Shown here piece by piece: positions 6,989 through 14,853 of a stretch of DNA of 18,537 nucleotides (within the stretch, counting starts at the first letter, position 1; every line of letters begins with the position of its first letter). The stretch is taken from contig HF991369.1 of NCBI GenBank assembly GCA_000431515.1, forward strand, positions 126,667 to 145,203. Direction: 5' to 3'. The stretch is from Clostridium sp. CAG:632. Its GTDB lineage: Bacteria; Bacillota; Clostridia; Lachnospirales; Lachnospiraceae. The notes under the pieces are model-generated. The model had not been told where the DNA came from and ran no database searches. It saw only the letters and a program-made list of their open reading frames with translations. A program made the translations under genes and the position numbers.

Positions 6989-8365
6989 TCAATAACGTTC
7001 CTCCAGATCGGAGAACTTCTTATGCACGCCTACGAACTTATATGCCGGACGGATGATCTTACCCTTATTTACCAGCTCTTCCAGACGGTGTGCACTCCAG
7101 CCTGAGATTCTTGAGATTGCAAAAATAGGTGTAAACAATTCTTCCGGAATTCCAAGCATGGTATATACAAATCCACTGTAAAAATCGACATTGGCACATA
7201 CCGGTTTGAACAGACGACGCTTCTCGGCAATCGCCTCTGCTGCCAGACGTTCCACTCTCTCATAGAATTCAAACTCATCATGACGATCCTTCTCATATGC
7301 CAGGCGCTCTGCATAATCCTTTAAGATCACTGCTCTCGGATCTGATTCTGTATAAACAGCATGTCCCATACCATAAATGAGTCCTGCCCGGTCAAAGGTC
7401 TCTTTATTCAGAATTTTAAGCAGGTATTCCTTAATCTGCTTTTCATCCTTCAGGTCTGTCACATGCTCCCGTAAATCCCGGAACATCTGCTGTACCTTCA
7501 GATTCGCTCCACCATGACGCGGTCCCTTTAAGGATGCAATGGATGCAGCCACTGCAGAATAAGTATCGGTACCGGAGGATGTAACCACATGATTCGTAAA
7601 TGTGGAATTATTACCACCACCATGCTCTGCATGCAGTACCAATGCGATATCCAGTACCTTTGCCTCCAGCTCTGTAAACTTACCGTCCAGCCTTAACATC
7701 TGAAGAATATTCTCTGCCGTTGACATCTCTTTATCCGGTGTACGGATAACCAGATTCTCTCCGTAATGGAAATGACGGTATGCATGATAAGAATATACGG
7801 AGATCAATGGCAGTTTTCCGATCATTTGCAGTGACTGGCGCAGTACATTCGGAACTGCGATATCATCCGGCTTCTCATCATAAGAATATAACATCAGCAC
7901 ACATCGTTGCAGTCCATTCATAATATTGGCACTTGGAGCCTTCATTATAACATCCCGGACAAAATAACCGGATAATTCCTGCAGGCTCTTCAAAATATTA
8001 ATAAAACTGTTTAACTGCTGCCGGTTCGGCAGATCACCGAATAACAACAGATACGTTACCTCTTCAAATGCATATCTCCGACTGGCATAACTGCTTACCA
8101 GTTCCTTTACGTCATATCCCTGATAATATAATTTACCATCACACGGAACCCGGACACCATCCTCGATTTTTGTTCCTACTACATCTGCAATCTCGGTCAG
8201 ACCGGTCAGAACACCCTTACCATTTGCATCACGGAGTCCCCGCTTTACATCATATTCTGCATATAACTCCTGATTGATCGCACCCGATACCATACAGTAC
8301 TTTACCAGGTCATCAAACTGTGCATTGAGTTCTTCGTCCAGCTCCATCATTGTCTGATTGTTCAT
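6989..8365 (-). CDS. gltA: Citrate synthase (citrate/2-methylcitrate synthase family)
   Basis: A 458-residue citrate synthase that condenses acetyl-CoA and oxaloacetate. All three catalytic residues are visible: His248 in LHAEHGGGNNSTF, His284 in KGPRHGGAN, and Asp394 in CANVDFYSGF. The GMGHAVYTESDPRA block (332-345) and the arginine-containing C-terminal region ISRISGWSAHRLEE (418-430) complete the signature. An N-terminal extension of about 55 residues precedes the core. The gene starts three bases after the fur stop, with AAGGAGG inside the end of fur, so translation of the two is probably coupled. It has no aconitase or isocitrate dehydrogenase neighbour here; instead it lies between an iron-type regulator and Fe-S assembly genes. 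A methylcitrate synthase activity cannot be excluded from sequence alone. Confidence 0.93.
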   Translation of the reverse strand: MNNQTMMELDEELNAQFDDLVKYCMVSGAINQELYAEYDVKRGLRDANGKGVLTGLTEIADVVGTKIEDGVRVPCDGKLYYQGYDVKELVSSYASRRYAFEEVTYLLLFGDLPNRQQLNSFINILKSLQELSGYFVRDVIMKAPSANIMNGLQRCVLMLYSYDEKPDDIAVPNVLRQSLQMIGKLPLISVYSYHAYRHFHYGENLVIRTPDKEMSTAENILQMLRLDGKFTELEAKVLDIALVLHAEHGGGNNSTFTNHVVTSSGTDTYSAVAASIASLKGPRHGGANLKVQQMFRDLREHVTDLKDEKQIKEYLLKILNKETFDRAGLIYGMGHAVYTESDPRAVILKDYAERLAYEKDRHDEFEFYERVERLAAEAIAEKRRLFKPVCANVDFYSGFVYTMLGIPEELFTPIFAISRISGWSAHRLEELVNKGKIIRPAYKFVGVHKKFSDLEERY

Positions 8366-8368
8366 ATA

Positions 8369-8818
8369 TCAATGCCTCCTTATCCCTTCATCGTTTTTCT
8401 TCTGACATTCTCTCTTTTGACATTCCTTGCAATATCCATATAATTCTAATTTATGTCCGGTAATCTGAAATCCATCCATATCGGAGCAAATATCCAGATC
8501 GTGCATCGGGCATTCCGACAACGGAATCTTTCTTCTGCAATTTAAACAGATTGCATAATGCTTATGCTGTTCCCGCTTCCACTCATAAACTGCCATATCC
8601 TCTCCCATCAGCGTCGTTTTCTCCACCAGATGGTTCTCTTCAAATACAGCCAGCGACCGGTAAATGGTTGAAATCGCATAATTGGAATCCTGCGTGTTTG
8701 CAATCACCCGCCTGAAAATCTCCATGGCTGTCAATGGTTCCTCTGCCTCTGTCAGTACGCGGAACACATCTTCTCTTTGTCTTGTTCGTTTTATCCCTAC
8801 AGGCCACTGATATTCCAT
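8369..8818 (-). CDS. Fur/PerR-family metal-responsive transcriptional regulator
   Basis: A 149-residue winged-helix regulator of the Fur superfamily. The DNA-binding domain occupies residues about 8-80, with recognition helix AISTIYRSLAVFEENHLV (49-66). The dimerisation/metal domain has QHKHYAICLNC (84-94) with His85, His87, Cys91 and Cys94, and a second pair CKEC (130-133), the typical structural zinc site of four cysteines. The subfamily (Fur, PerR or Zur) cannot be fixed. I chose ATG 8818 because GAGGAG lies six bases upstream; the alternative ATG at 8860 falls inside the predicted -10 element and so would not be transcribed. It is first in an operon with citrate synthase, sufC and sufB/D, suggesting that it senses iron or redox state for this cluster. 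Confidence 0.88.
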   Translation of the reverse strand: MEYQWPVGIKRTRQREDVFRVLTEAEEPLTAMEIFRRVIANTQDSNYAISTIYRSLAVFEENHLVEKTTLMGEDMAVYEWKREQHKHYAICLNCRRKIPLSECPMHDLDICSDMDGFQITGHKLELYGYCKECQKRECQKKNDEGIRRH

Positions 8819-8859
8819 TCCAATCTCCTCTATCCTGAAATCCTCACGGATTCGGTACA

Positions 8860-8888
8860 ACTATACCACACTATCTTCCATGGTACAA
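8860..8888 (-). promoter_or_regulatory. Predicted sigma-A promoter of the fur-citrate synthase-suf operon
   Basis: On the minus strand TTGTAC (8888-8883), a 17-base spacer and TATAGT (8865-8860) lie between the ABC transporter stop and fur. The heptamer TTGTACC occurs at the -35 and again just downstream of the -10, so it could be a direct-repeat operator; no convincing Fur or PerR box is seen. The leader includes a small AATCC/GGATT hairpin before the ribosome binding site. Confidence 0.6.
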
Positions 8889-8892
8889 GCAA

Positions 8893-10671
8893 TTATACTG
8901 CAAACTGACTGTTATACAGATTATAATAAAATCCCTTCTTCTCCAGCAATTCCTCGTGATTTCCCTGTTCGATGATATTTCCGTCCTTCATGACCAGAAT
9001 CACATCTGCTTCCTGAATCGTTGACAGACGGTGTGCTACGATAAAGCTGGTCCTGCCCTCCATCAGGTGATTAAATGCCTTCTGGATCCGGATTTCCGTT
9101 CTGGTATCAATCGAAGATGTTGCCTCATCCAGAATCAGCATCGGCGGTCTGCAAAGCATAACCCTTGCAATACAGAGCAGCTGCTTCTGACCCTGTGAGA
9201 AGCTGTCACTGTCTTCTGTGATCATGGTGTCATATCCCTGTGGTAATCGCTTAATAAAGCTGTGGGCATGTGACAGCTTTGCCGCCTCAATAATCTCCTC
9301 ATCCGTTGCATCCGGTCTTCCCATAGCAATATTCTCACGGACTGTACCGGTTCTGAGCCATGTCTCCTGTAATACCATTCCGTAGGAATTCCGCAGACTG
9401 TTTCTCGTCACATTGCGGATATCCTCTCCTTCTACCAGAATCTTTCCGTCATTCACATCATAGAACCGCATCAGCAGATTGATCAAAGTGGTCTTACCGC
9501 AACCGGTCGGTCCTACGATCGCGATTCTCTGGCCTGCCTTTACATCCAGGCTTACATGCTCTAACAGCTTCTGATCCGGAACATAGGAGAAGCTGACATC
9601 CTGAATGCCTACATTTCCAGCTACATGTTCCAGAACAACCGAATCCTCTGCATCCGGAACCTGTGCCTCTTCATCGATCAATTCAAAAATCCTGGCGGCG
9701 CATGCCAGTGCATTCTGAAGCTCTGTCACAACGCCGGAAATCTCATTAAACGGCTTTGTATACTGATTCGCATATCCAAGAAAGGATGTCAGCTGACCAA
9801 CCGTTATGCCGCCCTTGATTGCAATTACAGCACCGACAATTCCGACACCGGCATATACCAGACTGTTTACAAACCGGGTAGACGGATTGGTAATGGATGA
9901 AAAGAAGATTGCTTTCAGGGAACATTTCTGAAGCCGGCCATTGATCTCATCAAAGGTCTCCATAGACTCCTTTTCCCGATCAAAGGCCTGCACCACTTTC
10001 TGGTTCCCGATCATCTCATCAATGAAACCGGTCTGTTCCCCTCTCGTCTCAGACTGTACCTGAAACATATGATAAGTCTTCTTCGCAATAAATGCCGCTA
10101 CAAATAAGGATACCGGTGTAATACAGACAACCACAAGTGTTACCCACGGATTGATCGTCAGCATGAAGATCAATGTTCCGAGAATGGTGACAATGCTGGT
10201 GAAAAACTGTGTAAATCCCATTAACAGACCATCCGCAAACTGATCCACATCCGCGATCACCCGGCTCACGATCTCACCGCTGGTATGTGCGTCCAGATAT
10301 TTCAGCGGAAGCTTTTCAATCTTATCAAATGCATCCCGTCGTACATCCCGGACGATTGAATAGGTCATCTTATTGTTACATACATTCATAACCCACTGTG
10401 CGATTGCTGTAATGCCGATACAAACAGCCATCACCAGAAGAATGTGTCTGATTCCCGCAAAATCAACCGCACCCGGACCCAAGATACAATCCACTGCATT
10501 ACCGGTCAGGATTGGAAGATACAGGGTCAGTGCCACACTGATAAATGCCATCAGAATCGACACAGCCAGGAAGAACCAGTAATGCTTCAGATAACCCATC
10601 AGACGTTTCAGTGTTTTTACAGACTGTGTTTTCTTTGCGTCTGATTTCTGCTTTGTCTTTTGTGTACTCAT
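8893..10671 (-). CDS. ABC exporter half-transporter, catalytic-site partner (permease-ATPase)
   Basis: A 592-residue type IV (MDR-like) ABC exporter subunit: six membrane helices in about residues 30-325, then a nucleotide-binding domain. Walker A is GPTGCGKTT (387-395), Walker B MLILDEATSSID (511-522) with catalytic Glu516, and H-loop His547 in VAHRLST. The signature, however, is FSQGQ (491-495) instead of LSGGQ. This complements the partner upstream, which has LSGGQ but a degenerate Walker B and H-loop. Together they should form a heterodimer with one active and one degenerate ATP site, as in TM287/288 and BmrCD. The start ATG overlaps the stop of the partner as ATGA, so translation is coupled. 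The cargo is unknown; drugs, lipids or peptides are all possible. Confidence 0.93.
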   Translation of the reverse strand: MSTQKTKQKSDAKKTQSVKTLKRLMGYLKHYWFFLAVSILMAFISVALTLYLPILTGNAVDCILGPGAVDFAGIRHILLVMAVCIGITAIAQWVMNVCNNKMTYSIVRDVRRDAFDKIEKLPLKYLDAHTSGEIVSRVIADVDQFADGLLMGFTQFFTSIVTILGTLIFMLTINPWVTLVVVCITPVSLFVAAFIAKKTYHMFQVQSETRGEQTGFIDEMIGNQKVVQAFDREKESMETFDEINGRLQKCSLKAIFFSSITNPSTRFVNSLVYAGVGIVGAVIAIKGGITVGQLTSFLGYANQYTKPFNEISGVVTELQNALACAARIFELIDEEAQVPDAEDSVVLEHVAGNVGIQDVSFSYVPDQKLLEHVSLDVKAGQRIAIVGPTGCGKTTLINLLMRFYDVNDGKILVEGEDIRNVTRNSLRNSYGMVLQETWLRTGTVRENIAMGRPDATDEEIIEAAKLSHAHSFIKRLPQGYDTMITEDSDSFSQGQKQLLCIARVMLCRPPMLILDEATSSIDTRTEIRIQKAFNHLMEGRTSFIVAHRLSTIQEADVILVMKDGNIIEQGNHEELLEKKGFYYNLYNSQFAV

Positions 10672-12401
10672 GCGCTCTGCCCCTCCTTCTTAAACTGTGA
10701 ATCATATATCTCCCGATATACAGGACAACTCTTTAATAATTCCTCATGACCTCCGATGCCAACGACCTCTCCATCGTCTAATACCACGATACGGTTGGCA
10801 TGTTGAATGGATGCGGTCCTCTGCGACACAATGAATATCGTTGGTTTATTCTCCATCTCCTGCAATGCTTTCCGAAGCTTAGCATCTGTGGCATAATCAA
10901 GTGCTGATGTACTGTCATCCAGGATCAGGATCTCCGGCTTCCGGACCAGTGCCCGTGCAATGGTCAGCCGCTGTCTCTGCCCGCCGGACAGATTCTTACC
11001 GCCTTGTGTGATCATGGCATCCAGACCACCGTCCTTCTTGGCTACTACCTCAGTACCTTGTGCGATCTCCAGTGCCTGAGCAATGTCTTCATCCGTTGCC
11101 GAATCATTGCCCCATTTCAGATTCTCGCGAATTGTACCCTTAAACAATACAGCTTTCTGCATAACGATGCCGACCTTACTGCGGAGCTGCTCCTTCGGAT
11201 AGTCATTGACATTCACTCCGTTCACCAGTACCCTTCCTCCGGTCACATCATAGAATCTCGGGATCAGATGGACAAAGGTTGTCTTTCCGGAACCGGTACC
11301 ACCGATAATACCGATCGTCTCTCCCTTCCGCACCTGAAGATTCAGATGGCTCAGTGCATTATCACCGGCATTCTTATATGCAAACGATACATCCTGAAAC
11401 TCTACGGCATACTCCGGATTTTCTTCCTCTTTCACCGGCTGCTCTGCAAAGGTCTGGGTCGGCTTCATCTCCAGGATTGCTTCGATCCGGTTTCCGCAGG
11501 CAATGGATTTGGTGATCGTGATGATCAGATTGGCCAGCTTTACCAGCTCTACCAGAATCTGATTCATATAATTAACCAGTGCCACAACCTCACCCTGTGT
11601 CAGGATGTTATGATCTACCTGAATCGCTCCGGTCCATAACAGTGCGATTACCGCAACATTTACAATGATAAACGTAACCGGATTCATGACTGCGGAAATC
11701 CTTCCGACTACCAGCTGCAGGCGGGTGAGAAACTCATTTTCTTCAAAGAACCGCTCCCGCTCTTCTTCTTCCTGATTAAAGGCCCGGATCACACGGACAC
11801 CTGTAAGATTCTCACGAGTCGTTCCAAGCACCTTATCCAGTGCCTCCTGAACCTTCTTAAACCTTGGAATGCTGACCAGCATAATGCCGAATACAACGAT
11901 CGATAATAACGGAATTGCTACCACAAAGATCAGTGCAGCCTTCACATTAATGGTAAATGCCATGATCATGGCGCCAAATACAATAAATGGTGAACGAAGG
12001 AACAAGCGAAGCACCATATTCACACCGTTCTGGACCTGATTCATATCACTGGTCATACGGGTGATCAATGTCGGAGTTCCTGCTTCATCCAGCTCCGTAA
12101 AGGACAGATTCTGAATATGTTTAAACAACACATGCTTCACACCGGTTGAAAATCCAACGGCAGCCTTTGCGGCAAAATACTGTGCCGTCAGAGAACAGGT
12201 AAGTCCTACAACTGCCAGCAGGATCAAAATTCCTGCCATCTTCCAGATATATGGCATATTCTGTCCGGCAATCCCATGATCCATGATCGCTGCCATTACC
12301 AGGGGCACAAATAACTCAAAGGAAGCCTCCAGCATCTTAAACAACGGTGCCAGAATACTTTCCTTCCTGTAATCCTTCAGGTATACTAATAGTTTCTTCA
12401 C
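10668..12401 (-). CDS. ABC exporter half-transporter, degenerate-site partner (permease-ATPase)
   Basis: A 577-residue ABC exporter subunit with six membrane helices in the first about 310 residues and a C-terminal nucleotide-binding domain. Walker A is GGTGSGKTT (367-375) and the signature is canonical LSGGQ (471-475). Walker B reads ILILDDSTSALD, with Asp496 where the catalytic Glu should be, and the H-loop reads VSQR, with Gln527 in place of His. These losses mark it as the degenerate-site half of a heterodimer with the gene that follows. I chose the GTG at 12401 (MKKLLVYLKDYRKES) because AAGGAG lies nine bases upstream; the longer frame to ATG 12473 would overlap the previous gene and has no such site. 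It lies 55 bases after the peptidoglycan-binding protein gene. Confidence 0.92.
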   Translation of the reverse strand: MKKLLVYLKDYRKESILAPLFKMLEASFELFVPLVMAAIMDHGIAGQNMPYIWKMAGILILLAVVGLTCSLTAQYFAAKAAVGFSTGVKHVLFKHIQNLSFTELDEAGTPTLITRMTSDMNQVQNGVNMVLRLFLRSPFIVFGAMIMAFTINVKAALIFVVAIPLLSIVVFGIMLVSIPRFKKVQEALDKVLGTTRENLTGVRVIRAFNQEEEERERFFEENEFLTRLQLVVGRISAVMNPVTFIIVNVAVIALLWTGAIQVDHNILTQGEVVALVNYMNQILVELVKLANLIITITKSIACGNRIEAILEMKPTQTFAEQPVKEEENPEYAVEFQDVSFAYKNAGDNALSHLNLQVRKGETIGIIGGTGSGKTTFVHLIPRFYDVTGGRVLVNGVNVNDYPKEQLRSKVGIVMQKAVLFKGTIRENLKWGNDSATDEDIAQALEIAQGTEVVAKKDGGLDAMITQGGKNLSGGQRQRLTIARALVRKPEILILDDSTSALDYATDAKLRKALQEMENKPTIFIVSQRTASIQHANRIVVLDDGEVVGIGGHEELLKSCPVYREIYDSQFKKEGQSA

Positions 12402-12456
12402 CTTTTTCGTCTCCTTGCATATAGATTCTGACAATAGCTGATATATTATATCAGAT

Positions 12457-13713
12457 TTAATCCAATTCTGCAATTCTGGTTACGCCAACATAAATCTCGG
12501 ATATTTTATACCAGGTTCTGTAATCCACGACTCCGGTCTGCGGAAGCTTGAAGATTCTCTGAAACGTCCGGACAGCTTCCTCTGTTTCCGGACCATAGAT
12601 GCCATCTGCAGCGACCTTCGGAATTGCCGGATAATTCCGGGAAATTCTATTCAACTGTTCCTGAATGGTACGTACTGCCTCACCGGAAGAACCGTTCTGC
12701 AAGCTCTCCCCCGGCCAGGACATCGGGACTCCTGCTACTGCAGTGGTTTCATTGATATAAATCGTTTCTCCGTAATAGTTGCGAAGAATCTGTATTGCTG
12801 TGTAATTCTGATCCGCCAGATATTTACTGCCCCACTGACTCATCCAGTTTGGACAGGTTACCCTTCTGCCGTCACAGTATTGTGTCAGAATCGGTTGCTT
12901 CACATTCGGTCTGGATAGATAAGATCCGTACAGACGATCTACCACCGCATCAATGCTATCATAGGTTGACTTCCCGTATATCCATTTGTGATCAAAAGCA
13001 GTTGAACTGGTAATTGTGAAGCTATACCCCTGATTACGATACCATTCCGTATAGACCCGGTTCAATGTAAAAGACATAATTGCCAGTACATTAGCTTCAA
13101 TGCATGCTTCCGGCCAGGTTGCATAAATTTCACAGGCAGCAACCGTCTTGATATAATCCTTATACCGTACATAATAATTCTCTGCTGTCGAATCCGTCGG
13201 CGCACCATCATGAACCACAACATATTCCGGAATCACTACCTGATTCAATACAATTTCCCCGGACTCGCTTAGCGGCTTTATTTCTGCCTCCGGTATCTTC
13301 GGTGGATATTCCTCCCAGAGTGTATGCCCACCGATCACGATCGGATCATATTCCTCTGCATCCGGCCCCGGTCGAAGTTCCGAAAACTGTATAGCTGTCT
13401 TTCCCGAAAAAATCTGAACTCCCGAAAACAACCGTCCCTCATATCCGGTGGCTCGGATCCGTAGATTATATTCCGCATATGGTTGATTCTCAGACGGCGT
13501 CATAGAATACGCAGCGGGTGGTGCATCCAGAGAAAGTATCTCTGCCATACCATTGGCATCAGTTCTGCTTTCTGCCAGAACTCCACCGGTTCCATCAGTT
13601 GAGGATATCTGTATCTCTGCATTTTCAATCGGAATCCGACCGAGTGAAGAATTCACTTCTACCCGGATATTCCCCTGCTCCTGATGTTCTTCATTATTAA
13701 TTGTTAAATCCAT
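12457..13713 (-). CDS. SpoIID-like domain protein with peptidoglycan-binding domain
   Basis: A 418-residue protein with three parts. Residues about 15-113 are a beta-rich Ig/carboxypeptidase-regulatory-like domain (GRIPIENAEIQI, DANGMAEI). Residues about 160-320 resemble SpoIID/LytB: ACEIYATWPEACIEANVLAI (193-212) parallels the SpoIID motif with the catalytic glutamate (here Glu195). Residues about 338-405 are a PG_binding_1 domain (LQNGSSGEAVRTIQEQLN, ADGIYGPETEEAVRTFQ). SpoIID cleaves glycan strands during engulfment, so this may be a cell-wall or spore-cortex lytic transglycosylase. No signal peptide is visible, which is odd for a wall enzyme and suggests a forespore or mother-cell role, or non-classical export. 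The start has GGGAG upstream. It precedes the ABC exporter genes on the same strand. Confidence 0.75.
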   Translation of the reverse strand: MDLTINNEEHQEQGNIRVEVNSSLGRIPIENAEIQISSTDGTGGVLAESRTDANGMAEILSLDAPPAAYSMTPSENQPYAEYNLRIRATGYEGRLFSGVQIFSGKTAIQFSELRPGPDAEEYDPIVIGGHTLWEEYPPKIPEAEIKPLSESGEIVLNQVVIPEYVVVHDGAPTDSTAENYYVRYKDYIKTVAACEIYATWPEACIEANVLAIMSFTLNRVYTEWYRNQGYSFTITSSTAFDHKWIYGKSTYDSIDAVVDRLYGSYLSRPNVKQPILTQYCDGRRVTCPNWMSQWGSKYLADQNYTAIQILRNYYGETIYINETTAVAGVPMSWPGESLQNGSSGEAVRTIQEQLNRISRNYPAIPKVAADGIYGPETEEAVRTFQRIFKLPQTGVVDYRTWYKISEIYVGVTRIAELD

Positions 13714-13778
13714 AGAATTACTCCCGGAATGTCATTACGATTAGTATATGCTGAAATCAGAAAAAGGAACCGGCACAC

Positions 13779-13813
13779 AAAAAAAAGGACTCAGAATCTT
13801 TCTGAATCCTTTT
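13779..13813 (-). terminator. Intrinsic terminator of the tRNA-Glu unit
   Basis: On the minus strand AAAAGGATTCAGAA and TTCTGAGTCCTTTT pair over 14 positions (one G-U) around a three-base loop AGA, and the right arm runs into eight T residues (13786-13779). It starts three bases after the tRNA 3' end. Confidence 0.92.
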
Positions 13814-13815
13814 AG

Positions 13816-13887
13816 CAGTTCGTAGGGGAATCGAACCCCTGTTTTCGCCGTGAGAGGGCGACGTCTTAACCGCTTGACCAACGAACC
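13816..13887 (-). tRNA. tRNA-Glu, anticodon CTC
   Basis: The 72-base minus-strand sequence folds as a full cloverleaf. The acceptor is GGTTCGT/ACGAACT, with a G-U at the first pair. The D arm is GTC-AAGCGGTTAA-GAC, the anticodon stem TCGCC/GGCGA around CTCTCAC (anticodon CTC, reading GAG) and the T arm AGGGG-TTCGATT-CCCCT. The discriminator base is G73, usual for bacterial tRNA-Glu. The gene does not encode CCA (CTA follows), so the end must be added by nucleotidyltransferase. It has its own promoter and terminator. Confidence 0.96.
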
Positions 13888-13927
13888 ATATTCTCTTTGT
13901 TTCTTACTTGTCACACGCGACTTTGTT

Positions 13928-13956
13928 AGTATAACAAAGAGATCCAAAAAAAGCAA
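13928..13956 (-). promoter_or_regulatory. Promoter of tRNA-Glu
   Basis: On the minus strand TTGCTT (13956-13951), a 17-base spacer and TATACT (13933-13928) precede the tRNA 5' end by about 40 bases. The -10 lies in the middle of a perfect 8-bp inverted repeat, CTTTGTTA-TAC-TAACAAAG (13921-13939). Confidence 0.75.
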
Positions 13957-13983
13957 GTACTTTTTTAAACTTTTTTGCGTTTT

Positions 13984-14814
13984 TTAATTTTCTTTCATTA
14001 AAGCTCTCTGAACATGCAGTGCCAGGTATCCAATCTCTATCTCTTCCAATGGCTTTTGCAGTGCCTTTCCAATATGCCCGCAGACAATTTCCGCAATCTC
14101 ATAAGCCTTCGGATAATTCATTTTTATATAAGCATTCATATCCAGCTTCAGAGTCTCATTATTAATCGCTCTCGCAAACATAAATTTAATATGATTCATC
14201 AAACGATTATAATCTAAAGACAGGATATCAATCTTTCTTCCCACCTGCTCCTCGATCAGAGTTACACATTCGCGCACTACCATTGCCATCTGCATAGAAA
14301 CCGATACCTTTTCATCCTGGATACTGGAGTGTACATGCAAGGCGATATAACCAATCTCATCTTCCATAATATCGACGCCTAGCAGCTCCTTTAACCGCGG
14401 ACGAACCGTGTCTGCAATCTTGTATTCTTTATAAAACAAAATCCGTATATCACTGTTTAACGGATTACTGATCTGCTCTCCGGCCTGAATCCGCTTTACT
14501 GCATAAGCAATATGATTTGCCATAGGGAAGAGAATGTCCCGGTCAACTGCCCCGAACTCCTGCTCTGCCAGATTTAAAATCTGATTGGATATCTCCAGAT
14601 ATTCTGCCGGTGTATCCTGCAGCAGATCTTTGGCTTTTCCGCGCTCCGATACATGCTTTAACGAATAAATCCTGACATCCTCCGGTGCATCGATCCGTTC
14701 CGATACCTTCTTTCCGAATCCGATACCCTTTCCAAGCAGAATATATTCCTGATTATCGTTCATATCTGTTGCCAGCACAGCATTATGATTTAATGTCTTA
14801 ATAATCCGGTACAT
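13984..14814 (-). CDS. PRD-domain transcription antiterminator (BglG/SacY/LicT family)
   Basis: A 276-residue RNA-binding antiterminator. Residues 1-55 are the co-antiterminator RNA-binding domain (RIIKTLNHNAVLA, GKGIGFGKK). Two PTS regulation domains follow, about 65-170 and 171-276. All four regulatory histidines are in place: His101 (NHIAYA) and His160 (ALHVHS) in PRD1, His208 (NHIKF) and His267 (ALHVQR) in PRD2. The EII permease is expected to phosphorylate PRD1 and inhibit the protein, while HPr phosphorylation of PRD2 may activate it. It starts 39 bases after the PTS permease gene, whose leader carries a matching RAT site, so its target is almost certainly its own operon, making the circuit autoregulatory. 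Substrate specificity (GlcT-like or LicT-like) is not resolved by sequence. Confidence 0.93.
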   Translation of the reverse strand: MYRIIKTLNHNAVLATDMNDNQEYILLGKGIGFGKKVSERIDAPEDVRIYSLKHVSERGKAKDLLQDTPAEYLEISNQILNLAEQEFGAVDRDILFPMANHIAYAVKRIQAGEQISNPLNSDIRILFYKEYKIADTVRPRLKELLGVDIMEDEIGYIALHVHSSIQDEKVSVSMQMAMVVRECVTLIEEQVGRKIDILSLDYNRLMNHIKFMFARAINNETLKLDMNAYIKMNYPKAYEIAEIVCGHIGKALQKPLEEIEIGYLALHVQRALMKEN

Positions 14815-14853
14815 TCCCTCACCCTATCACTTTCTTATCTTTCTGACAGTGAA

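Noticed and set aside
6912..6992. TTG start for sufC overlapping the citrate synthase stop
   Set aside because: It adds 27 residues unlike SufC; the ATG at 6911 has a ribosome binding site and gives the usual SufC N-terminus.
11004..11639. 211-codon plus-strand open frame opposite the ABC transporter gene
   Set aside because: It is a shadow of the conserved nucleotide-binding domain coding strand; its composition (many Cys, His and Gln) is that of a wrong-frame translation.
12402..12473. ATG start for the upstream ABC half overlapping the SpoIID-like gene
   Set aside because: The GTG at 12401 has AAGGAG at good spacing and yields the normal N-terminus; the extension has neither.
13741..13956. 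71-codon minus-strand open frame
   Set aside because: It runs straight through the tRNA-Glu gene, its promoter and its terminator, so it is not a protein gene.
13950..13983. Intrinsic terminator after the antiterminator gene
   Set aside because: AAAAAAG/CTTTTTT can pair on the minus strand, but the stem is nearly all A-T and overlaps the tRNA promoter -35, so I could not call it a terminator with confidence.
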